NCBI GenBank assembly: GCA_029224185.1
Contig: CM055189.1
Span: 24,147,070 to 24,211,069 of the forward strand
DNA: 64,000 bases
Source of the DNA: Karalla daura
Taxonomy: Eukaryota > Chordata > Actinopteri > Chaetodontiformes > Leiognathidae
Direction of reading: 5' to 3'
Shown: positions 34,621 to 48,120 of the stretch, one piece after another
Position numbering within the stretch: the stretch's first letter is position 1
How the letters are laid out: the number at the start of each line of letters is the position of its first letter
Notes under the pieces: model-generated
What the model was told of the DNA's origin: nothing
The model's database searches: none
What the model saw: only the letters and a program-made list of their open reading frames with translations
Made by a program: the position numbers and the translations under genes

Positions 34621-35875
34621 TGCAAGCCTTCTCAGCCCTTATTTCCATTCATATCACTACTCACCTCACTGTCATTAAATACACACACACAATTACAATT
34701 ATCTGAGCTGAACTGGAGATAAAAATGCTTAATTGCTAGAATTGTTTTGATTCACCAGCAAAAAAGTCACTGAATCAAACCACCTATTTTAATTAATGAT
34801 AAGAATCATATCAATATGACATAAAGATGGAAAAGTTAAAAACAGAAAGAGGAGGAAGGAAGAAGTAGAGCAGAATTTTTTATGGTGGAAAGATGTTTTT
34901 TGTTTTTTTTTACAAGGCCTCTCCAAAGTTCCTGACAGCAAAACTGGAAACCAGTATATCCTTGAGCTTCATGTAGAGTGACGCAGCAGTCGTCCACAGG
35001 GATGACAACAACTTTGCAGGAAAGCCAAGAGCTCTCGTCTTTCCCCTTCCAAAACGATCAGACCCATTTGAAATGGACACAAAAAGACACACGTGGGCTG
35101 ACACTGAGTTAGCTGTAATTATTCACGTTTGTTTTTCCATTTTGTTTGTTTTCTTCCAAGAATAGGTGCCCCCATAATTAATCATGCAAAACAAAAAGAA
35201 AGAAAAAAAACACCTTGGTTAAAATGCAAAGCGAGATGTGATTAATTCACACGACCAAGTAAACACTTATTAATTCCTTAATGTAGAACTGTCAAAAGAC
35301 CTGATTTGTTGTTGCAGGCTGATCTGTACATGATTAAGACGTAGTGTAATTCCTGAGCGGCGTGCATGTGCGCTTGCCTGTGTGTACGTGCAGTGCAGTG
35401 TGTGAATGACAGCTCAGAGAGATCATGTAATGGGTAAATGTTGCAGAAGGCCAGAGTCTCGGGAGTGAACACTGTGGATCTGTGATCTCTGATCTGTGCA
35501 GGAACCCAGCAGGACACTACCACCGACTCAGCTATCATATCAACCGTAGACATGAACTCACATTTGGTGGGCTCTCCTCGTCTCCTGCTACAAGAGGTTT
35601 AGCATGTCTAAAAGTGATATCTGGCTCATCCTGGAGGAAGGTGTATCAGGAGCCACAGCTCTAATGGGAAATAATTGCACGCTTGCGTTGCCGTGGCTAC
35701 CAGGGATACAGGTCAGCTGATCGGCTGGAACCTGAATGTTAAAAACAAACAGGGTTCGCAGGCAAAGTCCCGGCTTTAAACATCTAATTGCAGCTGGAGC
35801 CAGCAGCCGAAGCTCGACAAGAAAAAGGAATGCACAGTTCTGGCATGAAAACAAGAGAAGTGCTTTAAAGTGAAA
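34621..35875. other. Intergenic, no gene seen
   Basis: AT-rich unique sequence, with AATTAATCATGC near 35173-35190 and TTATTAATTCC near 35265-35280. No exon recognised. Confidence 0.5.
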
Positions 35876-35879
35876 AGAG

Positions 35880-36185
35880 CAAACATTGAATCATTGTTAA
35901 AACGATGTTAAGTTATATTCATTAATATTGAAGGCCCGGCTTTGTTGAGACGGCTTTAAGTCAGATCGTATCAGCCTTTAAGATCTGAGTTTAAGATTTT
36001 ATATGCAGTTTATGCAAGCAAAATGGGCCGCCACCACCACATCGAGCTCTCGCCTCACTCTTTATTGAAAGCTTTCTTAAAAACGACTGATAAAAGCCAA
36101 GGGCATCTTTAAGAATTGACACACTCTTTAAAACATACATCTCATGAAAAAGACTTAAAGAGGGCCAGTTGCAAATTTAATATAA
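35880..36185. promoter_or_regulatory. Candidate non-coding regulatory block
   Basis: Unique block with TTCATTAATATTGAAGG, GTTTATGCAAGCAAAATGGGCC, repeated CTTTAAG/TTTAAG words and GATAAAAGCC. No long coding frame. Conservation has not been tested. Confidence 0.35.
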
Positions 36186-37120
36186 CTTGGGGGATGCAGC
36201 AGTGAAATACCATCAGTGTGCAAGCGGCGGCTGTTCACAAAGTAACTGCCTAGGTCTGAGAGAATACTACGCTCACATCACATCTAAAAGCCAAACACAC
36301 TGGCAGACAGAGGCGAGGCAGGCAAGGCTGATGAAGAGTGAGGAGAAAAGGCAGGCTCAATTGAGCTGGAGAGATATACCCCGATTTCACCTTTTTGCAT
36401 CACTTGCTTTTGTACTATATGTCCATTCAGACAAGCGCTTTTTATGGCATGAAAGTAAGGGTTTGATGAGTTCATCTGAGTAAATAAGCAAAAAAAAAGG
36501 AGAACGAAAAAAAAAGTTTCATGACATGTCTGATTTCTCCAACACCCTCTAAGACCCAAAAAAAAACAAAGAAACCTGGACAAAAGAACTCAGCATTCAG
36601 AACAGTACAAGTCAAGAAGTGTGAACACATGAGCAACTTAAGTGTAATTCTGTTGGCCCCTATTTTGATGCTCTTTTTTTACCCCATAAATATTTGATGA
36701 AATGGACCCAAACCAAAGCTATATAACACTCCTGCATAACTGATGCTCACACCCGTGAGCCATCAACATTAGGGGCATGATTGAGTGCATTCAAATGAAT
36801 TCAAATTGCACATTGATTACTTGATGGAATAAATTGGTCCTTCCCAGCGCATTCCCCTGTCATCCTTCAGCTCTGCATGCATGCCATAGATCTCTAAGGA
36901 GGCAGCATTTGCAAGACAGAAGGGAGAGAGGGACGGATAAGACCTTGGCAAATGTTCGCTTTTATTTCCCATATATTTCAGAATGATGTGTTGATTTGAT
37001 CTCTGTGGGAAGTTAATTAGGTTCATAGATTGCTCCAGGTATTCTTCAGGTAATTCAGAGTGTCATGATCTGTAGAAAAAAAAAAAAGAAAATCAGAGAC
37101 CTGACTCTGCTCCAAACACA
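36186..37120. other. Intergenic, no gene seen
   Basis: The frames at 36187-36483 and 36284-36583 overlap on opposite strands and have no recognisable domain. Short A runs near 36491, 36510 and 36560. Confidence 0.5.
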
Positions 37121-37860
37121 CTGCTGCATTATTGGGAGTAGCTAATTATTTTTACTGTGTCAGGGGTGTGCATTTCGCCCAGTAGTAACACGGTGAAGAA
37201 GGAATAATAATTGGCACATCTAATGAGATGACGCTAGCAGCCACAAAGAACCTGGCCCACATTGTAAAAACTTAATGCAATTTACAGAAGTTACTGTGAT
37301 CCTCCAACGCTGATGTTGAGACCTCGACCCCACAGGAACCCTTCCTCTTTCTAAATCATCATCATTACGAGCTGCCATTGGCCAAAAAGGATTAACTAAT
37401 ATGTTTTTCAGCGATGCCCTCCATTTGAACACTGACGCTGTCAATCAGCCGTTTAAAAGGCAAGCAGCGGCAGGACAAACGGTGCCACCGACGTCGCGTC
37501 GCAATTAAGGGAAGATTGCGAAAAGCCGAGCTTTAATTTCTGCAGCAGCTCCGCTCTCAGAAAGGGAGGTAGTAGCTCCGGGATGAACCCAAGGCATCTC
37601 CCAGCTGTCAAAGTTGGGAGGATATACAATGAGGCCACTCATTTTCCGCTGAACAAGTTGTTCGGCTCAGAGCAGGTACAGGACCTGCAGGGCGGTTTGC
37701 ATACTGGCACTGTGAAGGTTGGGAGAGGCAGAGGCTCTCATTAAAAGCTTCAGATAACATTAGTTCTTCCATCATCTCTTTACAGCAGCCAGTTCCTCTC
37801 CATCTCCTGCGCAGCTTTGCCTCCGCGGAGCAGCTGTCTTAAGAATAGCGAAACCTAACG
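37121..37860. promoter_or_regulatory. Candidate regulatory region
   Basis: Balanced-GC unique sequence with GTAGCTAATTATTTTTAC, ATAATAATTGGCAC, CGTCGCGTCGCAATTAAGGG, GAGCTTTAATTTCTGC, and CTCATTAA at 37737-37744 (Brn3 core). The CpG-containing GACGTCGCGTCGC word is unusual for this desert. Conservation has not been tested. Confidence 0.35.
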
Positions 37861-39640
37861 TGAACATGAATAAATAAATTCCCATCTAATTACTTGCATG
37901 AAAAGATTCATTCACACTCCCACCTTTCAGCTATATTTTATTTAAACAAAGGACATCAATCCTTGAATCATAAATAAAGTGGCCGCTCCACGCCAGTTGT
38001 TTTAAAATGTTAAGCTATAACTAAAACCTCGTAATGAAGCTGATCCACAGAGACCAAGGTCAAAAGTAAAAATCATTTTGGTTATCCGAAGTACAACAGT
38101 TCCCTCACACGGTGGCATAATTAACTTGAATATATTAATTCTTGAGTACATTGCTTATTGAATTATACATCCTCAATTTGCCTTCGACAATACAGTATAT
38201 TGAGCAATGATGGTGAATAAGGAGTAGTAGATAAGACCTGTTGGCATTTCTGGAGCCCGTGAACATGAATTATTATCTCCATCTCACTGAAGGACATTCT
38301 GATGGGTTCAGGGAAATCATGAACCCCTCCTGATTAGGCCTATTTGTCTGAGTAAGCTGTAATTGCCTTCACAGGACATGCAGAAAAGTTAAAATATTTG
38401 AAGTAATATTGTTCAACCAAAGCACAGCCAGGCTGCTGGAAGCGGACTGACTACCCAAGAGACAAAAAAAAGAAACTTTGTCCAGATGACCTCCATATGT
38501 TAACAAATGCCTGACTGCTTTGCGCACTTTATTGATCGATTGGCAGCATGCAGGTATTTAAAACCAATTTACAAACTACCCATATACAGCATTTTAAAGA
38601 TGATTAAACGATACAGGGTTTTACTTAAAAATCAACAATACATCACTAAATCATTGTTTTTAATGTTTTATATGTTTTTACTATAACACTTGACTATTTA
38701 AAAAAATATGCGATAAGCTTTGTTGAGATATAAGAACTTTTGTCAGTGCCCTCTAGTGAACAAGCAGTAATTGCTGCATTGTTAACAAAATTAACAAAAA
38801 TCAAACATACCTTGACAATTTTGTTATTTTTTTGAATAATTGAAAAATACTTTTTATAACATAATATGAACCTATCATAGCTGCCAAGTTATGTGATGAG
38901 GTAGAAGCAGTTCATAGTGCTAAAGGGATATTTATTTATTTCTTTATTTGTGAAATTTCTTATTTGGACTTTCTGAATACAGTCAAAGAAAGATAATGTC
39001 ATCTTACTTTTAGTCGTTTTAGGGTTTCCAGTGAAGGATCCTGCACAGAAATTGGACAATTTCCACCACACAGAACTGCCTCTTAATCTGCCTGCTAGTT
39101 ATCTGTGCAAAATGTGAGAGGCTGCATGGTTTATTAATGGACTGTAGGCCTTATGCTAATTGGCACATAAGTGCCAGGGTGTGTAGCTATGGATGTATGG
39201 GGCTCATTGTTTAACGCCGAAACAAGTTAAATATTTTTTATTTTCCATCACATGCCCTGCATTTAACCCATCATCCCCTCTGTTTGGTGCTTGTTAAATA
39301 CCAGTTTGACAAAGGCAGCGACACTGAAACTTTCCCATTGTCTTGTCACTCATGCCCAAGAACCCACACTCGCATCTCTTCTTCTCACTTTTTGATCCAC
39401 AAAAAATGGCAAAGATTCTTTTATATTCAAATGAGAACATTAACATTAGACATCCGGCATCACAAAGTCCCTCTCTGTTACCATCTCATTTGAATATCTC
39501 AAATCTTCAAGACGCTGCTCGGTTACAGTCATATGGGCTTTTGTCCCCAGCACGGGAGACCACAGGCGAGTCAGAGAGGTGTCACACATCCAGCCTCGCA
39601 ATTTGTCATGAAAGAACCCTTTCCCTGGGATGAAGGTAAC
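37861..39640. other. Intergenic AT-rich, no gene seen
   Basis: Contains ATTAACTTGAATATATTAATTC near 38120-38140 and many A/T runs. No exon or repeat that I can name. Confidence 0.45.
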
Positions 39641-39765
39641 GAGCTGTCAGGGTTATAATGACTAGCATAAACATAGCTAATTAATTAGAGAGCAGGTGAA
39701 GCGGGGCGAGGACGCACTGCTGAGAGAATCCATAATTAGCTAATATGTTACCTATACTCCTCAGA
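39640..39765. promoter_or_regulatory. Homeodomain-site cluster with palindrome
   Basis: CTAATTAATTAG (39677-39688) is a perfect 12-bp palindrome holding two head-to-head homeodomain cores. ATAATTAGCTAAT follows at 39732-39744, with a GC-rich spacer between. The short block looks like a compact homeodomain-bound element; conservation has not been tested. Confidence 0.4.
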
Positions 39766-42180
39766 ATATAAGGCAAAACAATTACACCGGTGTGAATATC
39801 AACAAGGAGAGACTGATAAGGAGTCTCTCAGTGGCACCTGTAACAACCTCAAAGAGAGCATGCATTATAAATACAAAAGGCAAGCCAGTCTCTATTAGAG
39901 ATGAAGACCAAAAGGTACTCAGACAATAACATGTCAGCATCTCTTAAAGAGCGATGCAACTCCCTCAGACGTCTCAAAAAATGCCAAACAAAATGAAAAT
40001 GGCACGCTCCGGCTTGAAAAACTTGACGCCAGGTGAAAAGTTTTCCATGATGCTTCTCCCAAGAGGACTGAGTCGTCTCCTTTCAGACTTTGATGGCGGG
40101 CCGCCGCTAATCGATCTACGCTGCTCACTGGGAGGAGCTAGGGCTTTCATTGTGTCAGGTTTATGATATCATTTTGATATTGTAATTAGTCAGTGACTGC
40201 AGACATCAAGCATTGCTGTAGGAGTGAATTTGGCTGAGGCCAAGCAAAAGCTTGGGTGGGAGTCAACACTTGAGCTGAAAAGCAAATTACAGCAGGGAGG
40301 TAAAGGGAGACAGTCTGAGCTCTATCAGTGTAATTATCACAAATGCCCATTAATATTGGGGTAAAAGAATTCACACAGCATACCAATTCCCCTGCCTGAG
40401 GCCACATTTCTAAATTTTGCTTTACTTGATTAATTACAAGCAAAAGTGAAAATCCCTTCATATGGCTACACATGATCTCTTGACATAGAGACTGACGAAG
40501 GACTGTTGGCATATGTGTCTCGCATATACTAATCTGGTCAACCAAACACTTTAAGTCGAGAGAGTGTTCATTTCTGGGTGTACCACTATGTTTCCCTGAA
40601 CTTGAGCAAAGCATGGCATCATTACGTCTCCTGACAGATTTATTTCTCAGAGATCACACAGACGCGGGCAGGCACAGACAAATTCTGCTGATAGAGACAT
40701 CAGATCAGAAAGTGCCTGCATGTGTCGGTCTTCGTTGTTTCATCACGGTCGAGGACTAACAAGGAGCCAAGTCTGCTCGGACTGACCCTTCAACCCCAAA
40801 CAGATCCGCACAAACCAGTCTCATTGAACAGTTTCTTTGTGTGTTTCATGATCTGTACAATTGTTCGTATCGCTTGTAAAACATAACTGAAAATAAACTG
40901 CCATTTCTGTTGAATAGAAGTGATAATTGATAACTGCGTGTGCCAGAAAGATGAATAGGTTAATTTGCTCTGCGCATGTTGTGTGGTGCTTCTTAGCTGA
41001 CACTGCTGGTTGAAATTCAGAATTACACCGGTGCCAGGGAGCGACGAAGGGAGAGAGGCCTCGCAGCCAGGAATGTTGAAGAGAAAGCACATTTGGAGGG
41101 AGATGTAGCCAGTCAGCACATTTTGAGCCACGGGAATGCGACAATGCAAAATGTTATGGATTACACCACGTACAAATGAATTTACGTTTACTTTATATGG
41201 AGCCCTTGGGAGGAATGCTTATTTTTGTGCCTCACAATAAAACACAACTCTCTTAAGACCAATTGAGTACACACTGAAATTAATAAATACTAAGAATAAT
41301 GTTACACTTCAAAAGTGTTTTTGTTTTTTTTTGTTTTTGTTTTTCCTCATCAGTGATTCCTAAATGCTTCATGTATGTTTGAGAGCTGCTGATCCAACCA
41401 TGTTTCCATGTTGACATCAGTCACCACATCAGTAGACTGGGCTCACTTGGCTGGTAATTCTGGGCCAGTTCGCTGGTGCTTCTAGCATCACAGCCATGCA
41501 AAGCTTGTGCCGGGGTCCGGAGTGTGGTACAGTCCACTCTGACAAAGGAGACTCGTGCACCTGCCAGCAGACAAATGGACTGTCTGTTTCTCTCCATGTC
41601 TGGCTCCGGAGGGCTCACAGTTCCATGGCACTGGACACACAAACTGGTTGCCAGATAGAACCATTCAGCCTTTAATAATGTATTGGCCTTTGCACTGACA
41701 ATGCATTCATTGGGCCAGTGACACTCATTTTTTTATTATTATTGACAACATCAAAAACAGGCGTGCCACTTATTTTGTCATTGATGAATAATTGCTATAT
41801 TTTATTAGTTTTATAAAATATCAGAAGAAATGATGCATTCATTTGAACATTTTTTTCAGTCTTAAGTCATACTGGCCCTATATAAGTATATATATAATTT
41901 TGTATCTTTTTTTTGTATCTTTTAAGAATTGTCTTTTTTTTACACATCTGTCACTGTATCAAATAGAAAGTGCAGATTTTCCACAACCATCTGTTGGATA
42001 CAACCTGTTATCTGTCTCTTTAAAATGAAGCAAGCATGGATTTTTTTCATAAAACAAAAGCCAGCCGTGACGTCCAACAAGAGTGGAGTGTTTTATGCTC
42101 AGAGAGGCTCAGCAGATTTCGTGTAAGTTTCAGCAGCCCTGACTTTAATTTCCCTTAGCATTGCAGATGCCATGGATGAG
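39766..42180. other. Intergenic, no gene seen
   Basis: Unique sequence with T runs at about 41320-41345 and 41908-41942. The 142-codon minus-strand frame at 40186-40614 has no recognisable domain or coding bias. Confidence 0.5.
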
Positions 42181-42184
42181 ACCA

Positions 42185-42470
42185 TTTCCATTTCTCTGCC
42201 CTCAGGTTCCTAATGGTGCTGCTGTGGTTCCTGCTGCTCAGGGGTGGCTGTCACCACCCCCCTCATATACCTGCTCGGTGGTGCGGCCCGGGCCTCGGTC
42301 AGGAAGTGCTGAAGCTGATCCAGCTTATCGGGCTGGCTCCTCCAGGGGCTTCTGCCACCATATGGCTGACCCAGGCCCTGCAGCCTCCCCAGGGGTGACT
42401 CATGCCTGGATCACAGTAACCAATCTGAGAATACAGATCGCCACGTTACCCCCTCCACCTCCAGCATGAC
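42185..42470. other. GC-rich block open in several frames
   Basis: This block is distinctly richer in GC than its surroundings. A pyrimidine tract ending TCTCTGCCCTCAG (about 42193-42205) resembles a splice acceptor on the plus strand. Plus-strand frames at 42161-42469 and 42213-42398 and a minus-strand frame (about 42405 to 42211) are all free of stops. No domain is recognised in any of them. It may be an isolated exon, a lost gene piece or only a GC-rich regulatory block. Confidence 0.25.
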
Positions 42471-43935
42471 TATGCGCATGTTGTTTCAGCGGATTCCTGA
42501 AAATGTGTACTGTGGTGAATAGATGAAAAAAAAAGGGAGGGGGGGTGGCTTGTTTTGGGGCGGGGTGCTAGGAACATGCAGAGAGCTAAATGTGGAATCA
42601 TACACCCCCAAACATCTTATCCCTGTGTGAATTCGACAGATTTCAGGAACTTGGACTTGGAAAGCATACATTTGCACGGTTTGGCAAGGCAGGCAGACTA
42701 CTCTACCTGTGGCAGCATTCACCTCAGTGCTCAAGGCATCACGTGGGAGTTGCACTTTCCAGCTGTTTGACTTATCCAAGCAGAGCCCTGACATTTTAAA
42801 TATGCTTTCACCAGTGCTTTCAATGGTCCTGCGCCAATATTTGCATGGCTTTTGTCCCCAAAGGCAACAAAGGAGGGATACAGAAACGATGGAGAGGAAA
42901 AAAGTCAACAGTTTTTACAGCAGCCAAAGCTGTATCTAAATGTGTCTTACATCTCTGCACCCTGCCAGGCCCCCCATCCCTCTCATCCCTCGTTCCCCTC
43001 GCCTCCTGGAGGGCAGAATGATTGAGGGGAGCTACCCCTTCCTTTTATCCTGCAAGCGAAGGTCTGCCTCTCTCCATAGTCAAAAACATCAACTGGAGAG
43101 GTGTGTAAAGACGAGGGAAGCGAAGGGGAGGGACGTCAAGTGTCACATATTCCCCTAAAGCACAATGAGCAGTGCACAGGTTAGATGCAAGGATATGGAA
43201 AGTCATTATTTGCAGGCCTAAAGGGATGTAGCTGTTACATGGGCCAGATGGTATATCAACAGCAGGCAAAAAAAGGACAACCTATTACAATCCTCTGTAG
43301 TATAGTGCTTTGCTATCAAAGGCCTACAAAGGCCTTGTTGTGGCTACCTCGTTATCTAATTTGTGCATGTTTATTTATGTGCCACATGAGCTGCTTGCCC
43401 CTGGGAACGTGAAGATATCATTCACATGTTTGAGTAGCTGCTCAGCAAGAGAAGCGCATGGACATCAAAACAAACAATGATTATTCATAATTGTTCACAT
43501 TTGTAAAGAATTTACAAGATAATCACATCACATTGTCATCCTTTTCATTTTGCAACTATCCAATAACATTTTGGATAGGTCAAGATTTTTGTTTTACTGT
43601 GAGTAGTTTGTTCTAATGAAAAATGTCACAAAGTAGATCCAAAAGCAAGCGATACCAAGCGAAGCGGCACATATTTGTCGCACATTTCAAGCCGTACCCA
43701 CAGCTTACTCCTCAGTGTTCAACACAACGTTCAGTGACAGGAGGAGCAAATCGTGAGACCACAACCGGTATCCAAGTGTCATAACAAAACAGAGCCGCTC
43801 CACGGTCAGCTCTATCAGATAATAAGACACAGTGAATGCGACTACAGCACAGGCCCAACACACCAGCGCATGAGGCAAAATCAGAGTGAAAACACTTAAA
43901 ATCTATCAGAGGACAGAGGAGACAGCACACAGAGA
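42471..43935. other. Intergenic, no gene seen
   Basis: Contains an A/G run at 42523-42548. The 140-codon minus-strand frame at 42486-42908 is opposed by plus-strand frames and has no domain. Confidence 0.5.
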
Positions 43936-43939
43936 GCAT

Positions 43940-44240
43940 CAGGTTTCAGTTATTGCTGGGTTATTGCTGGCTTTGGAGGCAAAAAGCAATTATCAGCGAG
44001 AACATCAGTAAAAGCGTGGAGCTGTTGACATAAAAATGTCCACTTCGGTATTGCTTTGCAGCTCATTGCAGTTGCTGGGAACAGTAAATTGTAATGAGGA
44101 GAGCCTGATGGAGGCGTTCGCTCTGGGGACTGCTAACTGGCGGCCAAATCGGGTGTTAGAACTGACAGATGAGATTTGTGCCATGCTTAGCAATGTAATC
44201 TAATCTCTGCTGTCATCCAATGACACAATCAGGGATTGTT
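43940..44240. promoter_or_regulatory. Candidate non-coding regulatory block
   Basis: Unique block with a duplicated GGTTATTGCTGG-type word, AAAGCAATTATCAGCG, GTAAATTGTAATGAGG, GCAATGTAATCTAATCTC and CAATGACACAATCAGG. No coding frame. Conservation has not been tested. Confidence 0.35.
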
Positions 44241-45875
44241 TCATCATCGATGTATAAGAAAATCACTTTTATTTTTGGACTCTGTGAGCGCAGGCAATGG
44301 AGTTCTGCAAAAGTCCTCTGTAGAATCGTGTGTGGAGCAACACTGAGCATCACAACTGTCCCATGGTAAAGGTTTGCAGAGGCGTTTGTGTCGAAACAAA
44401 TCCAAACTTTATGAGCTCAACAATGTCAAGTCTTGAGCGCACTGAGTTTTATTTCAAACTTCATTATTTAAAGAACAATTGCAACAATCAAACATCATTA
44501 CCATTCCATAAAGTCTTAAGACATACAGCAAGCTCAGAATATTCTTTCACTAACTTCATCTAAAGAGACATATGAAGAGCTCTTCATTGTGCCTTTCAAG
44601 TGTGTGAAACCATTTTCTACTTTTCTCGCCTTTTCTTATTTCTATGTGTAAAACTGCTCCCTAATTACCAGTTTTTGTGTCACTGTGGCCCCTGGTTCTG
44701 TGACAGTGAAAGAGACGGTGATGATTGTTGTGTTTGCAGTCAGAGCAGAGCCAGGCTGCAGGCAGGAGCTGCACAGTGCAAGATTTACATGGTTTGTGGG
44801 GACACCTATTGGCCCCATCTGAAAATTACCTTGTTTGCTGCTGAAGCCCACAAAATGAAAACGTCCCACCAATCGAGAGTGCATTGCTTTTAATTTGTGT
44901 AGTTCATCAGCCCTGAATAGCAAACAGGATCTGCCATACATAATGGATAACAAAGTGCAACGCACACTACCTTCTCCTTCAGAACAGAGAGAAAACGTGG
45001 GCAGAGTTTCTGCCACTTTTTATACACAGTGCAACGCTGAGCAGTCAAGTACAAGCCTGTTAGGAATAAAAAAAAAAACAGTGCTTCCTTAGGACATACT
45101 AATGAATCATGTATAAAAGATAATCATTATTGGTTTATAAATGCTGGCATCCCACAAGCCACAAGCACACAGCTCAGTCCCAGGATGTGCAACAACTAGT
45201 AATATTGTAATTAAAAGCAGAAACATGTAATCCTCAGACTTCAGACAACACAAAATCACAACGGGGCTCAACAACATGAGGAGCACCAGTGTCAGAAACC
45301 CCTGCTCCTCCTGCAACTAATTATTGAATTCATTATGTAATTGGCGGCATATAAAACTTTTTGATTTATGAAATAATAGAAGAATCCCACTAGCCGCATT
45401 GCATCTCAATTAGTGCAGGGTGCATTGTTGTGTCCTCAGACTGTGGCAATAGCTCATGTGTCAGTTCAATTGCACCTACAGCTTTCACCTTAATGGGGTG
45501 AGAAAACAATTATCTGCTGGAGAAATTAGGCATAAAACAAAAGAAATTCAGACAAGAAGGGTGGTTCTGCAGGACTTCCCTTTCATGTTGCACTCACTTA
45601 GCCTGCTCATTTCCACTCTGCTCAACAGGTGTCGTTTGCTACGGTAAGTCCTCCTTAACGGCAAAAAGACTTCCCTCTTGATTCACTCTCACCTTTCATG
45701 GATCAGCTACCTTTGAAAGAGTGAGTGTATACAATAAATGGAATAATTCATGATTTTGTCATTAAAAATGAAAAGTTTCTTTTCCTCATACTTGGGATGT
45801 GTTTTGAAATTATACATAATGGACCATGGATGTTCAGAAGTTTTCCAAACCTCCTCTAGCTACGGTGGGAGACGT
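44241..45875. other. Intergenic, no gene seen
   Basis: AT-rich unique sequence with one A run at about 45069-45079. Overlapping frames at 44600-45016 have no recognisable domain. Confidence 0.5.
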
Positions 45876-45879
45876 ACAA

Positions 45880-46245
45880 GAGTCCCCCCCTTGTGTTTCA
45901 CAGGAGAGGGGTACCAGGGCTTTAATTATGTGCAGAGCTGGGGATCATTAGCATGGATGGGGGTGCAGTATGGAGCGTCCTCGTCTCCAAGTCAAGGCAC
46001 TGTGCTCCGAGTCCACCACCCCCTCCGCTCTCCTCTCATGTAACAAACGAGCTCGGGCCTCGTTACCGAGACACAGGTTAAAACAGCACAGGCACAGTGA
46101 GTTCATGCTGATGAGCCATAAATACATGGAGGGAGAAGAACGGCGAGAACAGAGAGCATGCGGCTCATAATGGGGAGCGCTACACTCATCTAAAATGCAG
46201 TTTAGGGGATTTATTTTGATTGAGATGCATGGGTTAATGAGGCTT
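45880..46245. promoter_or_regulatory. Candidate non-coding regulatory block
   Basis: Mixed-GC unique sequence with GGCTTTAATTATGTGC, GATCATTAGCATGG, GAGCCATAAATACATGG and TTAATGAG (46234-46241, minus-strand Brn3 core). Conservation has not been tested. Confidence 0.3.
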
Positions 46246-46301
46246 GTGTGACGTTACTGAATTGAGAGACAAAATGAAATTCAAAATTGGAAAACTTTCG
46301 T

Positions 46302-46303
46302 AA

Positions 46304-46338
<35 letters not shown>

Positions 46339-46340
46339 AA
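46302..46340. repeat. AAAT tandem repeat
   Basis: About nine AAAT units. Confidence 0.95.
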
Positions 46341-47755
46341 GCCTCAAAATATGATCAATCTGTTCAATCCTCCTTAAGAACCCGGGCTCTGTGTGGCTGC
46401 ACTGCTGGAAACAATCCGAGTATTACCGTGACACAGATACACGTAACGCTCACGCACAGTTATCCCAACCCAGTTCTAAACTTTCTCAATTATTCATTAA
46501 TATGAAATTGTGTTTGTCTCAAGTGGAACAGTGTGATTTCCTCCTGCGACATGCAGCCAATGTTTGGCCCCTCTCCAGGGCCACTGTCACTCCTTTGCCA
46601 ATTTCTCCGTTGACACATATTGTTCAGGAATCCATTTCCCTCCTGATGGTTTGCAGAGCCCTGATTTGTCCTAATCCTGAGACCATTTGTAATACAGAAG
46701 ACTGGGATAAATAATAAATTGTGTATGACAGAGTCAAAGGAACAAAAAAAAAAACTGGAGCTGGCGAACAAATGGTTTGCTTTATGGTTGGGAGAGAAAA
46801 ATCTTTCTTTATGGTCGCATTACCAAATCATGATATGTATATTCACGGCTGAAATGAATAATAATGAGTGGAATGTGGGAGAAATATGTAGAACAGAAAC
46901 AACGGGTGCGAGGTTGCTGTGACGGCTTCATTATTGTGCCACTCTGAGGCTTCTCGCCGAGAAAACAGAGAATTTTGTGCATTGTTGAAAATCACTGCAG
47001 TAGTCTGTGGACATTATGGGAAACATCACCGTGTGAGTCATTACCAGGAAATGACGAAAACCTCCAGCACCTAATGACACAGATATTTTTTTTCATTCGA
47101 GGTGTTGCAACAGGAAATGCATTTGATGACAGCATAAACAAAAAGCAAATGAAAGACCCTATTTGAAAGTTTTATTCACTACTTCAGTGATGTTTTTTAA
47201 AATGAGTGTGTCAATAATATAATAATTGGAAGAAACATAAATATGAGGTCTTGTTGTACTGTTAATTGATTAAAAAAAGAAAAGGAAAATTAATTTTGGT
47301 AATGAGAATCTCAGCAAAAAACATAATCAAAATGTATTAATTCAGATCATTATTGCACGTGTTTTCTCACACTCGGTCCGTGCAGAAGTCAGTCAGCCGG
47401 AGTCCTGTTAGTGTGACATCCCAACTGATGTCCCACAGAAATACAAACTGACCTCTTCCTCCATCTCCCAGAGGCATTTTCTACTCCCCCTCCACCCCCC
47501 CATGAACACTGTGTGCCGAGCATGAATTCATACATAATTTGGAAAACGTTGCATCGTGTGATCTTGTGCGAGCTCTGTTCATTCAAATCCTCCAAAAGGC
47601 TACTGAGTAACTTTAATAAAAGATCAGTGATGCTAAAGACTCATAAAACAACACTCATCCATTTTAATGCCCAGAAATTTCCATTTCACTTCCCTTTGTA
47701 ACTGGAATTCATTTTGCAGGAGCTAAATTAGTTTGAATAGTATAATTTGTAAATA
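46341..47755. other. Intergenic, no gene seen
   Basis: AT-rich unique sequence with short A runs near 46744 and a T run near 47088. No exon recognised. Confidence 0.5.
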
Positions 47756-47759
47756 TATG

Positions 47760-48120
47760 TTAATTAAGTCCTTTTCTTCATCTGCTTTGTTAAGAGAGAC
47801 CAGAGCCAAATGAAATTCAAACTTACCTGTAAGGCACACCGAGGACCTGTCTGCCAATTAAGGCAAATAAAAACACTCCTGCACAGTTTACTTTTTTGCA
47901 CACTCAGTTGTTTTTAGTTAGGCGTGGGCCTTAATTGCATTGTCGTGAGTGCGTCTAATAATCGCCACGGGACATTTGGGTTTATGAACCTACGCGGGCT
48001 TTGACTGTGCGTGTGGGTAAAACCTGCAAAAGGAAAACCACAGGAAAAGGATGCCCACCACTGCTCCTTAATTTAAGGAGAGATTAATAAAGTAGTTGCC
48101 AGACTTGCAGTTTGTTCTCC
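47760..48120. promoter_or_regulatory. Candidate non-coding regulatory block
   Basis: Unique block with GTTAATTAAGTCC just upstream, CTGCCAATTAAGGCAAATAAAAAC, GGCGTGGGCCTTAATTGCATTGTCG, CTAATAATCGCC and CTCCTTAATTTAAGGAG (an inverted repeat, about 48063-48079). The inverted repeat has 8-bp arms CTCCTTAA/TTAAGGAG. Conservation has not been tested. Confidence 0.4.

Noticed and set aside
40186..40614. 142-codon minus-strand frame
   Set aside because: No recognisable domain, no start or splice context, and composition like its non-coding surroundings.
42486..42908. 140-codon minus-strand frame
   Set aside because: Competes with plus-strand frames across the same bases; no domain and low-complexity Pro/Phe stretch from the G run.
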